Shown here: positions 1 through 7,696 of the stretch, in pieces
Layout of the letters: every line of letters starts with the position of its first letter
Numbering within the stretch: position 1 is the stretch's first letter
Source: CBDCKN01 sp965219035
Lineage (GTDB): Bacteria > Gemmatimonadota > Gemmatimonadetes > Longimicrobiales > Gaopeijiaceae
DNA length: 64,000 nucleotides
NCBI GenBank assembly: GCA_965219035.1
Contig: CBDCMR010000004.1
Location: 620,001 to 684,000, forward strand
Direction: 5' to 3'
Position numbers and translations under genes: made by a program
The notes under the pieces: model-generated
The model's input: only the letters and a program-made list of their open reading frames with translations
Told to the model about the DNA's origin: nothing
The model's database searches: none

Positions 1-1
1 T

Positions 2-1237
2 TGGTCCGAGGCCGCGAACGTATTCAGCGAGCCCGTCAGCTTGGAGGCCGTCACGGGAGATCAGGTGGATTGCTCGGAAGGCACCGCGACCCTCTTCGAC
101 TGCGGCGACATCGACATGCTCTCCTTCGTCCCCGTCCAGGATCTGGGCGGGGGACGGGGTGTTCAGGTGAACGACCTCTGGGGCTGGACCGACCCGGAAT
201 CGCGTCGGGAGTACGCCCTGGTCGGCCGCTACGACGGGACATCGTTCGTCGACGTGAGCGACCCCTCCAACCCCCGGTACCTCGGGAATCTGCCTTTGAC
301 AGAAGGGGCCCAGGGCAATTCCTGGAGAGACATCAAGGTCTTCGACCATCACGCCTTCATCGTCGCCGACGGCGCCGGGCAGCACGGCATGCAGGTCTTC
401 GACCTGACGAAGCTCAGGAACGTGAACGACGCGCCCGTGACGTTCGAGGAAGACGCCCACTACAACCGCCTCGCGAGCGCCCACAACATCGTCATCAACG
501 AGGACACCGGCTTCGCCTACGCGGTGGGAGTCAGCTCGGGCGGCGAGACGTGTGGTGGTGGGCTCCACATGATCAACATCCAGGATCCGCTGACGCCCAT
601 CTTCGCGGGCTGCTTCCAGGATCTGTCGACGGGGAGACAGAGCACCGGGTACAGCCACGACGCTCAGTGTATCACGTACCACGGGCCCGATGAGGAGCAC
701 AGCGGACAGGAGATCTGCTTCGGGGCCAACGAGACGGCGCTGAGCATCGCCGACGTGACGGACAAGGCAGCCTCGGTTGCACTGTCCAAGGCCACCTACC
801 CCAACGTCGGGTACACGCATCAGGGCTGGATCGATGAGGAGCACGAGTACTTCTACATGAACGACGAGCTCGACGAGCTCGGCGGTGGCGTCGAGCAGAC
901 CAGGACGCTCGTGTGGGACGTCAAGGATCTGGACGACCCGATCCTTGTCAAGGAGTACTTCGCCGACAACACCTCGTCGGACCACAACCTCTACATCCGC
1001 GGCGACCTCATGTATCAGTCCAACTACGTGAGCGGACTGCGGATCCTGGACATCTCGGATCGCGAGAACCCCGAGGTCGTCGGGTTCTTCGATACGGTTC
1101 CGTGGTCGCCCGACGCCCCCGGATTCGACGGATCGTGGAGCAACTATCCGTACTTCGAGAGCGGTATCATCGTGGTGAACAGTGGGGCCGAGGGGATGTT
1201 CATCCTGCGCAAGCGGGAGCGGAACCTGATCCCATGA
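2..1237 (+). CDS. Choice-of-anchor B / LVIVD-repeat secreted protein, 5' end off window
   Basis: The reading frame is open from the first bases of the window, so the start lies upstream; about 411 residues are visible. LVIVD-type beta-propeller repeats are seen (YVADG-like, SFVDVSDPSNPRYLG, LRILDISDRENPEVVG) with the family phrases WGWTDPE, YTHQGW and DHNLYI. The C-terminal half of the 41895-44324 protein is a clear paralogue with the same order of motifs. The family is a secreted or surface propeller of unknown substrate; the anchor type varies between members. The 3' end is intact (TGA) and lies about 185 bases left of the first insertion sequence, so this gene marks the left side of the accessory island. 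Confidence 0.85.
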   Translation, partial: WSEAANVFSEPVSLEAVTGDQVDCSEGTATLFDCGDIDMLSFVPVQDLGGGRGVQVNDLWGWTDPESRREYALVGRYDGTSFVDVSDPSNPRYLGNLPLTEGAQGNSWRDIKVFDHHAFIVADGAGQHGMQVFDLTKLRNVNDAPVTFEEDAHYNRLASAHNIVINEDTGFAYAVGVSSGGETCGGGLHMINIQDPLTPIFAGCFQDLSTGRQSTGYSHDAQCITYHGPDEEHSGQEICFGANETALSIADVTDKAASVALSKATYPNVGYTHQGWIDEEHEYFYMNDELDELGGGVEQTRTLVWDVKDLDDPILVKEYFADNTSSDHNLYIRGDLMYQSNYVSGLRILDISDRENPEVVGFFDTVPWSPDAPGFDGSWSNYPYFESGIIVVNSGAEGMFILRKRERNLIP

Positions 1238-1489
1238 ACTACTCGATGTGAACGACTAAGCCGCCGAAGATGACGAGGTCGTCCCGTCCGGCGCTCAGGA
1301 GGACGAGGCTCGCTAGAGTGGAGAGTGTCAGGCACGATCTGCTTGGGTGGGCATCAGGCTGGTATCGCGCCTGCCTACCCGATGCGGGTCACGGGGATCC
1401 TTCTCCAACGAGGTGCGAAGGCTGAGGTGGTCCCGGTTTTTTGGACAGGTCGTTAAGGTGGATTCCAGAGCGGAAGAGGAGGCACCGAG

Positions 1490-1777
1490 ATGGCCAGGAA
1501 GAGACGGCGGTTCACGGCGGAGTTCAAGGCACGGGTAGCGCTCGAGGCGCTGCGCGAGCGGGACAGCGTGCAGGCGATCGCGGCGCGGCACGAGCTTCAT
1601 CCGAACCAGGTGACCACATGGAAGCGGCAGCTGCTCGAAGGGCTGCCGGAGGTGTTTGCCGGGGGCGCGGGCCGCAAGGCCGCCCTGGAGCACGAGGCGA
1701 AGATCCGGGACCTGCACGCCAAGATCGGGGAGCTCACGGTCGAGCGGGATTTTTTTCGGCGCGGGCTCAAGCGCTGA
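1490..1777 (+). CDS. IS3-family transposase OrfA (HTH)
   Basis: A 95-aa helix-turn-helix protein that binds IS ends. It begins MARKRRRFTAEFKARVALEA, has the HTH region AIAARHELHPNQVTTWKRQ, then a leucine-rich helix (LHAKIGELTVERDFF) typical of OrfA dimerisation. The 3' end holds seven T residues (1750-1756). In the -1 frame translation would continue as FFSARAQALSRAERGRM into OrfB, so this T run is a probable programmed frameshift site giving the OrfAB transposase. Codon use and length fit a functional copy. Confidence 0.85.
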   Translation: MARKRRRFTAEFKARVALEALRERDSVQAIAARHELHPNQVTTWKRQLLEGLPEVFAGGAGRKAALEHEAKIRDLHAKIGELTVERDFFRRGLKR

Positions 1778-1797
1778 GCCGGGCGGAGCGGGGGCGG

Positions 1798-2613
1798 ATG
1801 ATCGAGCGGGACGGACCGCTGAGTCTTTCGAGGCAGTGCGCGCTGCTGGGCGTGAGCCGGTCGTCGCAGTACTACCGGCCGAAGGGGGAGAGCGCCGAGG
1901 ACCTGGCGCTCATGCGGCGCATGGACGGGCTCCACATGGCGTATCCGTTCTACGGGAGCCGGCAGCTGATGCGGCATCTGCGCCGCGAGGGCGTTGCCGC
2001 GGGCCGGCACCGGATCCGGCGGCTCATGCGCCTGATGGGGATGGAGGCGACCTACCGGCGGCCGCGCACGAGCGTGGCGAGTCCGGAGCACCGGGTCTTC
2101 CCCTATCTGCTGCGGGGCCTCACGATCTCGCGGGCGGACCACGTGTGGTGCGCGGACATCACCTATGTCCCGGTGACGCAAGGGTTTTTCTACCTGGTGG
2201 CCGTGATGGACTGGGCGACCCGGCACGTGCTCGCCTGGCGGCTGTCGAACACGATGGACGCGTCGTTCTGCGTCCAGGCGCTGGACGACGCGCTGGGCTG
2301 GAGGGCTCCGGAGATCCTCAATACGGATCAGGGCTCCCAGTTCACCAGCGAGACGTTCGCCGACCGGGTGCTGGGTGCGGGCGTGCGCTTCTCGATGGAC
2401 GGCCGGGGCCGCTTCCTCGACAACATCTTCATCGAGCGGCTGTGGCGGTCGCTGAAGTACGAGGCGGTGTACCTCTACGAGCTCCGGGACGGGCCCGACG
2501 CCCAACGCATCATCGGCTCGTGGATCGACTTCTACAACGAAGCGCGCCCGCACTCGTCGCTGGGCGGACGGACGCCGGGCGAGGCCTATCGCGAAGGCGC
2601 GGAGGTGTGGTGA
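1798..2613 (+). CDS. IS3-family transposase OrfB (DDE integrase core)
   Basis: About 271 aa from ATG 1798; it is probably made mainly as an OrfAB fusion through the T7 run at 1750-1756. An HTH_21-like segment (HMAYPFYGSRQLMRHLRREG) precedes the rve catalytic domain. The DDE residues are visible: D in VWCADITYVPV, D in ILNTDQGSQFTS and E in IFIERLWRSLKYE. The tail YNEARPHSSLGGRTPGEAY is characteristic of the family. No frameshift or stop is seen, so the element could be active. Confidence 0.87.
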   Translation: MIERDGPLSLSRQCALLGVSRSSQYYRPKGESAEDLALMRRMDGLHMAYPFYGSRQLMRHLRREGVAAGRHRIRRLMRLMGMEATYRRPRTSVASPEHRVFPYLLRGLTISRADHVWCADITYVPVTQGFFYLVAVMDWATRHVLAWRLSNTMDASFCVQALDDALGWRAPEILNTDQGSQFTSETFADRVLGAGVRFSMDGRGRFLDNIFIERLWRSLKYEAVYLYELRDGPDAQRIIGSWIDFYNEARPHSSLGGRTPGEAYREGAEVW

Positions 2614-2688
2614 GGACGATCCGGCGCGACGCCACCCAACCGGCGCAACGACGCCTGCGATCGTCGCGGGATCTACGCGCGGCCCTTC

Positions 2689-2733
2689 CCTCCGTCTTCC
2701 CATCGGGAACCAGTCCCGACGGGAAGACGGAGG
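2689..2733. repeat. Strong hairpin in the 3' part of the IS3 element
   Basis: Arms CCTCCGTCTTCCC (2689-2701) and GGGAAGACGGAGG (2721-2733) pair perfectly over 13 bp. Inside, TCGGGA and TCCCGA form a second 6-bp stem. There is no U-tract on either side, so it is not a textbook terminator. It could block read-through into or out of the IS, or be a passenger repeat. Confidence 0.6.
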
Positions 2734-2939
2734 TTATATTCAAACCGGGCTCGAAGGAGAACACCCGGCCTCAAGCGGGACCCCGAGGGCTTTGGAGACC
2801 ATCGGAATCCACCTTAAGATCGCCCTCGGACTGTCCAACGAAGTAGGACCACCTCAGTCCTCAAACTAGAGGGACAAGGGCATGGGGGTGTGCTCTCAGT
2901 AGGACTGTCAGGGAGTGCGGGGTTCGACCATGCGGCTCC

Positions 2940-3214
2940 CTACTCCGCGAACATCTCCTGCAGTCTGGTCAGCGCCTTACTCAATGTTGGCGAGGACAGC
3001 CGTCCAAGTCGTCGGACGAGCCGCGTCCGGTCAACGGTTCGCACCTGATCCAGGACGACATCCCGTCTCGCTTTTGGAAACGGCAAGAAATGCGGAAAGG
3101 ATATGGATGGCCGCCGGTGGTCATCGGTGCCACAAGAACCGTGCTGAGGTGGCTGTTGAGTTCGTCCGGGGACACGACCGCACAGGGCCGTGTCTTCTGG
3201 ATCTCGCGGGTCCG
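2940..3214 (-). pseudogene. MazF/PemK-type toxin remnant, truncated and frameshifted
   Basis: Read leftward, the frame after a TGA at 3215-3217 gives REIQKTRPCAVVSPDELNSH, then STVLVAPMTTGGHPYPFR. After a one-base loss near the RDG codons it continues in the next frame as DVVLDQVRTVDRTRLVRRLG and ends LQEMFAE. These are the central and C-terminal signatures of MazF/PemK endoribonucleases. The first 20 or so residues, with the conserved start region, are missing. It lies between two insertion sequences and is not functional. It is not a copy of the intact toxin at 21732-22064, which has a different sequence. Confidence 0.75.
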
Positions 3215-3452
3215 TCATCTGCACCGGTTTCTTGTCGCCCATGCAGGTGAGTGCCGGTTTCTCCATCGCGTCGAGCCAAGGACTGCCGACCCGCATCAGG
3301 TGGTGCTGGACCCGCTCGAAAATCTCGGGGATGCGCTTGTCACTGTCGAAGAACTGCGCGGCCTGTTTGAGTGTGTACGACGCACCGAGGAAGCCGTCGT
3401 CGGGATGGGGCTCGAACGGCAGGCCGTTGTCGTGGCAGTTCAAGAGCCACAA
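3215..3452 (-). pseudogene. Unrecognised coding fragment cut by the IS481 element
   Basis: A leftward frame opens MWLLNCHDNGLPFEPHPDDG and continues with a helical stretch (SYTLKQAAQFFDSDKRIPEI) that has natural amino-acid composition. It then fuses into the out-of-frame mazF remnant. The upstream end abuts the left end of the IS481-type element. I do not recognise a family. It is probably the tail of a disrupted gene; it may not be coding at all. Confidence 0.3.
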
Positions 3453-3481
3453 GATGTCCGACTCGTGGGATGTGCTGAGAC

Positions 3482-4690
3482 GGTATTCACCTGACAGTTG
3501 ACCACGAGAGAGGACGGTGGCCAGCCGCCCTCGCCGGAGCTAATTGAGAGATGTCGAAGTCACTCACTTAGCACGGGAGAGAAGATGACCACCGTCCAGG
3601 GGGAGAAGATAGCGCGCCGCAAGCTGAGCCTGCTACAGTTGGCCCAGGAGCTCGGCAACGTGAGCAAGGCGTGCAAGATCGTGGGCTACAGCCGGCAGCA
3701 GTTCTACGAGATCAGGAGGAACTTCCAGCTTTACGGGGCCGAGGGGCTGATCGACCAGCTTCCGGGGCCGAAGGGACCGCACCCGAACCGGGTGAGTGAA
3801 GAGATTGAGCAGGCGGTCTTGGCCCACGCCTTGGAGGCTCCGACGCACGGAGCTCAGCGGGTCGCGGACGAGTTGCTGCTCGGAGGGATCCAGGTGAGCT
3901 CAGGAGGCGTACGGGGCGTGTGGAGCCGGCATGGCCTCACCACGAAGCACGAACGGCTGCTCAGGCTCGAAGAGACGGCCAGGGAACGGAAGCTGAAGCT
4001 GACCGACGAGCAGATCGAGCTGCTGGAGCGCTTCAGTCCCGAGTTCCGGGAGCGCCACATCGAAGTCCATTACCCGGGCGACCTCGTCGCCGTGGACACG
4101 TTCTTCGTCGGAACGCTGAAGGGGGTCGGCAAGGTGTACCTGCAGACCGTGCTCGATTGCTTCAGCCGCTACGCCTGGGGCCGGCTCTACACGAGCAAGC
4201 TCCCGCTCACGGCGGTGCAGGTGATGAACAACGACGTGTTGCCGTTCTTCGATGAGCACCGGGTCCGGGTGAAGACCGTGCTCAGCGACAACGGCCGCGA
4301 GTTCTGCGGCCGTCCGGACCGTCACCCATATGAGCTGTTCCTTCAGCTCGAGGACATCGAGCACCGCACGACGAAGGTGGGCAGGCCCCAGTCCAACGGC
4401 TTCATCGAGCGCTTCCACCGCACGCTCCTCGACGAGCACTTGAGGGTGAAGGGCCGCACGACCTGGTACGAGACCGTCGAGGAGATGCAGCAGGACCTCG
4501 AGGCGTATCTGGAGACCTACAACCGCAAGCGGCCGCACCGCGGTCGAGCCATGGAGGGCCGCACGCCCTATCAGGTCTTCAAGGCCGGTCTCACCGACGC
4601 CAGGAAGGCCGCAAAGGCCAGGAAGGAGGAGGCTAAGACGAAGGCAGCCTAGACACAGCTCCGGCGAGGGCCAACTGTCAGGTCATTACC
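3482..4690 (+). mobile_element. IS481-family insertion sequence
   Basis: Terminal inverted repeats surround one transposase gene. Left 3482-3503 reads GGTATTCACCTGACAGTTG then ACC. Right 4669-4690, reversed, reads GGTAATGACCTGACAGTTG then GCC. Nineteen of 22 positions match. Exact outer ends and a target duplication could not be fixed. The element separates the mazF remnant on the left from a detached IS3 right end on the right. Confidence 0.75.
3585..4652 (+). CDS. IS481-family DDE transposase
   Basis: About 355 aa from ATG 3585. An earlier in-frame start at 3498 would add residues unlike the family. The N-terminal HTH (LAQELGNVSKACKIVGYSRQ) is followed by a second HTH (ALEAPTHGAQRVADELLLGG), then an rve core with D in DLVAVDTFFVG, D in VLSDNGREFCG and E in GFIERFHRTLLDEHL. 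The family tail YNRKRPHRGRAMEGRTPYQV is present, followed by a lysine/alanine-rich end. The gene is intact and lies inside matching inverted repeats, so transposition activity is plausible. Confidence 0.88.
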   Translation: MTTVQGEKIARRKLSLLQLAQELGNVSKACKIVGYSRQQFYEIRRNFQLYGAEGLIDQLPGPKGPHPNRVSEEIEQAVLAHALEAPTHGAQRVADELLLGGIQVSSGGVRGVWSRHGLTTKHERLLRLEETARERKLKLTDEQIELLERFSPEFRERHIEVHYPGDLVAVDTFFVGTLKGVGKVYLQTVLDCFSRYAWGRLYTSKLPLTAVQVMNNDVLPFFDEHRVRVKTVLSDNGREFCGRPDRHPYELFLQLEDIEHRTTKVGRPQSNGFIERFHRTLLDEHLRVKGRTTWYETVEEMQQDLEAYLETYNRKRPHRGRAMEGRTPYQVFKAGLTDARKAAKARKEEAKTKAA

Positions 4691-4701
4691 ATCTCTGTAC
4701 A

Positions 4702-4748
4702 CACCTTAAGATCGCCCTCGGACTGTCCAACGAAGTAGGACCACCTCA
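4702..4748 (+). repeat. Solo 47-bp right end of the 1423-2856 IS3 element
   Basis: 47 bases identical to 2810-2856 (CACCTTAAGATCGCCCTCGG ... ACCACCTCA), in the same orientation, without any transposase before it. It is either the scar of a second copy or the product of a one-ended event or recombination that moved the IS481 element between two copies. Confidence 0.85.
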
Positions 4749-4805
4749 AACATCACCATAGATATCCAGGCGGTTAACCCGAGGCTTACGCTCTTTCTAG
4801 CAGGA

Positions 4806-5081
4806 CTACCTGTGGCTTGAAAAACCCAAACCGTCTGCGACAAGGTGTGCTTGTGTATCTTTATACCATGAAGTTCGGGTATGCCAAAACACAACACGGC
4901 GGGTATCCACAACCAGGGAGTTTGCATCTGCGATGCGCATGCACTCAATGAGTGCAAACGCAACTGCGTACCCGGAAAGGTACCACGCATTTAGTTTGTC
5001 TCCCTCATTGAGCACTCTCGATGCTTCTTGGATGCTGGAGAAGTGCCCGATGTCCTCACGTGGAGGACGGCGCGGAGGCAT
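4806..5081 (-). CDS. Small hypothetical protein (91 aa), weak support
   Basis: A frame reading MPPRRPPREDIGHFSSIQEA, then NEGDKLNAWYLSGYAVAFAL and so on, in a stretch of clearly lower GC than the neighbours (about 4750-5380). The middle part looks like an amphipathic or membrane-associated helix. No family is recognised and no ribosome-binding site stands out. The rest of 4750-5380 holds no other recognisable gene. It could be a gene relic. Confidence 0.3.
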   Translation of the reverse strand: MPPRRPPREDIGHFSSIQEASRVLNEGDKLNAWYLSGYAVAFALIECMRIADANSLVVDTRRVVFWHTRTSWYKDTQAHLVADGLGFSSHR

Positions 5082-5395
5082 CTTTATGACGCCATCCTCT
5101 ACTTTGGTGCAAAATCAAAGAACCTGACTACCCGCATGAAGAGCCACGAAACAAAGGCGATCATACCTGTAACAGCGAGCACGGTTCGTTACGGTGGAGT
5201 CAGATATCGTCGAACGGCAAGTGCGGCAGATCGTGCAGTCCTAGTTTAACTTAGGCGATTCTGCCGTAAAACGCACAACTTGAATCCGATACCGCCCAAG
5301 GAGTTCCGGGTAGGTGCATAACATCCAGTATTTACAACAGGTTACGTAGTTTCTTTCTTGTCTCGTTCTGCCAGCAGTGCCCTTTGCGATCCCGT

Positions 5396-5423
5396 TCCAT
5401 CCCAGTTATGATTGGGGGATGGA
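5396..5423 (+). promoter_or_regulatory. Inverted repeat at the integrase start
   Basis: TCCATCCC (5396-5403) and GGGATGGA (5416-5423) can pair across a 12-base loop, and the second arm covers the ATG at 5419. The paralogous integrase at 27510 has a comparable arrangement just upstream (27523-27553). The pair could limit translation of the integrase or be a protein-binding site. Confidence 0.45.
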
Positions 5424-6651
5424 TAATGTGATTCGATCTCCCGTCAAGCGCCGCCTAGGCAAGCCCAAGGGCCGCCATCCCCACAAGCGGCTCTCGACCG
5501 CCTTCGTGCGCTCGGCACCGCCCGGCAGGCACTGCGATGGCAACGGTCTCTACCTTTACGTCCAGAAGACCGGAACCCGGAGTTGGATTCAGCGGCTCGT
5601 GATCCGGGGCCGCAAGCGCGAGCTCGGACTCGGCAACGCCCAACTGGTCTTGCTCGCCGAGGCGCGGGAGCAGGCGCTGGCCAACCGCAAGCTTGCCCGC
5701 GCGGGCGGCGATCCGCTGGCCGAGAAGCGGCGTTCGGCGGGCATTCCCACCTTCGCCGAGGCCGCTAAGCGCGTCATCGAGCAGAAGAGCGCCGGATGGC
5801 GCAACGCGGCGGTGCCGAGGAACTGGTATCGCAGCTTCGAGATTCACGTCTTCCCAAGGATCGGGAGGGTGCCGGTCTCCGAGATGACGAGCGCCGACGT
5901 GCTCGAGATCCTCACACCCATCTGGCACGCGAACCCGCCGACGGCCCGGATCGTTCGCCACCGCATCCGCGCCGTGCTGGAATGGGCCATCGCCATGGAC
6001 TGGAGAACGGACAACCCGTGCGACCGGCTCCTGCCGGTGCTCGGCTCCCAGCAACATGTCGTCAGACACCGGAAGGCCCTGCCTCACCGCGAGGTGGGGG
6101 CGGCCATCGAGAAGGTCCGGGCGGCGAAGGCGGGCAAGGTGGACGCGCTGGCGTTCGAGTTCATGGTGCTCACGGCGGCGCGGGGCGTCGAGGTCCGCGG
6201 GGCGGTATGGAGCGAGATCGACCGGGAGGAGCGCGTCTGGACGGTCCCCGCGAGCCGGATGAAGAGCCTGCGCGCGCACCGTGTGCCGCTGTGCGGCCGC
6301 GCGCTGGAGATTCTCGACGCGGCGCGGAAGCTGGGCGGCGGCGGGAGTCCGATCGTGTTCGTCGGCAAGCGCGGCAGAGAGATGGGCGGCGAGCAGATGG
6401 GCCGGCTGCTCAGGAAGCACGGGATCGCGGCGGTGCCGCATGGGTTCAGGTCGTCGTTCAGGGACTGGGCCGCCGAAGAGACGGACCACCCCCGCGAAGT
6501 CGTCGAGGCGGCCCTGGCCCATGTAGTCCGGAACCCGGTCGAGGCCGCCTACATGCGCTCCGACCTGTTCGAGCGCCGCCGTCGGCTCATGGACGACTGG
6601 GCAGAATACTTGGCCGGAAACACAGCCAAGGATTCAGCCGGCGCAGTCTGA
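5419..6651 (+). CDS. P4-type tyrosine integrase (left copy)
   Basis: About 410 aa. An N-terminal DUF4102-like domain (FVRSAPPGRHCDGNGLYLYV, RGRKRELGLGN) is followed by a SAM-like core-binding domain and the catalytic domain. Catalytic residues seen: Arg in TAARGVEVRG, His and Arg in PHGFRSSFRDW, His in ALAH, Tyr in AAYMRSDLFERRR. It integrates genomic islands by site-specific recombination. A second copy with the same architecture is at 26305-27510 on the other strand, facing it. No tRNA gene is seen beside it. An earlier ATG at 5377 is possible, but 5419 matches the paralogue better. Confidence 0.88.
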   Translation: MDNVIRSPVKRRLGKPKGRHPHKRLSTAFVRSAPPGRHCDGNGLYLYVQKTGTRSWIQRLVIRGRKRELGLGNAQLVLLAEAREQALANRKLARAGGDPLAEKRRSAGIPTFAEAAKRVIEQKSAGWRNAAVPRNWYRSFEIHVFPRIGRVPVSEMTSADVLEILTPIWHANPPTARIVRHRIRAVLEWAIAMDWRTDNPCDRLLPVLGSQQHVVRHRKALPHREVGAAIEKVRAAKAGKVDALAFEFMVLTAARGVEVRGAVWSEIDREERVWTVPASRMKSLRAHRVPLCGRALEILDAARKLGGGGSPIVFVGKRGREMGGEQMGRLLRKHGIAAVPHGFRSSFRDWAAEETDHPREVVEAALAHVVRNPVEAAYMRSDLFERRRRLMDDWAEYLAGNTAKDSAGAV

Positions 6652-6788
6652 GGAGCGTTAGTGGGTGGGTCTGTCGGGCCATCCGCCGAAACCTGGACGT
6701 TCCTCGGGCCGGTTAGGCATAGGCGCATAGCCGTCGTGAGGACGCTCAGCCCGAACTGGCGAAATTCACCGCTACGCTTTCAGGCAAC

Positions 6789-7500
6789 TGACCTGCCCCC
6801 AAGAGTGGTACCACATCCTATGTTAGTCCCAGCACCTGTGGAGGGCCGTGAAGGACGGGCATCCTCAGGAACCAGGGCGACGGCTTAATCGCCTCAGGGG
6901 CCGGGGGAAAGCCGCCGCAGGCGCTGTGGGGTCGGACGGTATTGTACTCGCGCCTCCATTGCTCGTCCAGCACTGTCAGCAGCTTCAGCGCACGCCCGTC
7001 GTGCATCCTCGAGGCCACGAAGTCGTACGACCAGACGTGGCCCCGATACAGCGGCCTCAGCCGGATGCACGATCCGTCGTTGAGCCACAGCCGACCTCGC
7101 TTCGGCTGCCACTGCGGGACCTTCAGCCCCTCCTGCCTCCAGATCCGCTCCACCCGCTTGTGTTTCACCCCCCAGCCCTCGATGCGGAGCATGTCCGTGA
7201 CGCGTCGGTAGCCGTAGCGGCCGAATCGACTCGCGAGTCGCACGATATCACCTCGGTGCGCCCCCTCGTCACTCGCCACTTTCCTCGCCCGGCGCTGGGT
7301 CATGCGTGGCTGCCCGAGCACCCGGCACGCTCTCCTCTCCGACGCCCCGAGCTGCTGACGTACACGCACCGCACAACGTCGTCGGCGCTCGGGGCTCAGA
7401 AGTTTCCCTCGGCCGCTTCCTCCAGGATCAGCTTGTCCAGTGTCAAGTCCGCCACTGCTCGCTTCAGGCGCCCGTTCTCGCGCTCCAGCTCCTTCAGGCA
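6789..7500 (-). mobile_element. IS3-family fragment (second IS3 type), internally deleted
   Basis: The right end read leftward terminates TGACCTGCCCCC at 6789, matching the ends at 25830 and 28963. It contains the tail of orfA (7396-7500: LKELERENGRLKRAVADLTL then EEAAEGNF) and an orfB with an internal deletion. The left end and most of orfA are missing; sequence beyond about 7500 is unrelated. Compared with the 27700-28963 copy it is a decayed element. Confidence 0.8.
6818..7410 (-). pseudogene. IS3 OrfB with in-frame deletion of the catalytic core
   Basis: Collinear with the complete OrfB at 28074-28934 from LLSPERRRR through LKLLTVLDE. It then jumps directly to QWRREYNTVRPHSACGG, losing the stretch equivalent to about 95 residues. 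The deletion keeps the frame but removes the second Asp (SDNGPEF) and the Glu (NGYNESFNGKL) of the DDE triad, so the product cannot be catalytic. It might still bind IS ends. Confidence 0.8.
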
Positions 7501-7696
7501 CCGTGCCCCTGGCTCACCTTCATCCAGCACACCGCTCTCTGACGACCCGGTCATTCCAACCAAGGGGCTGAGTACCAAGCGCTCCACCGCTTCGCATCTA
7601 GCCGGGGCGGAGCCCGGTCTTGACACTCTCTTTCATAGAACGTCTCTGCGCTTCTGCTGCGCGGCCAAGATGGTGACCGCAAGCGAAGCGCGCGAG

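Larger units (their letters stand above)
1423..2856 (+). mobile_element. IS3-family insertion sequence, complete
   Basis: Imperfect terminal inverted repeats: the left end begins TGAGGTGGTCCCGG at 1423, and the right end read in reverse begins TGAGGTGGTCCTAC at 2856. Both then carry TTGGACAG and AAGGTGGATTCC. Inside are orfA (1490-1777) and orfB (1798-2613) in frames related by -1. About 190 bases follow orfB, more than usual, and contain a strong hairpin (2689-2733). I see no clear target-site duplication. A detached 47-bp copy of the right end lies at 4702-4748. Confidence 0.85.

Noticed and set aside
1597..2703. Long leftward frames opposite the IS3 orfB and other high-GC genes
   Set aside because: They are arginine/proline-rich antisense shadows of genes with clear families; none has recognisable motifs.
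2940..3452. A single 170-aa protein in the leftward frame
   Set aside because: Its second half is out of frame with the MazF signature for part of its length; it is a chance fusion of a relic and the frameshifted mazF.
5300..5430. tRNA 3' end as integration target next to the left integrase
   Set aside because: CGATCCCGTTCCATCCC looked like an acceptor end, but no T-loop or cloverleaf can be completed; the same holds at 27.55 kb.
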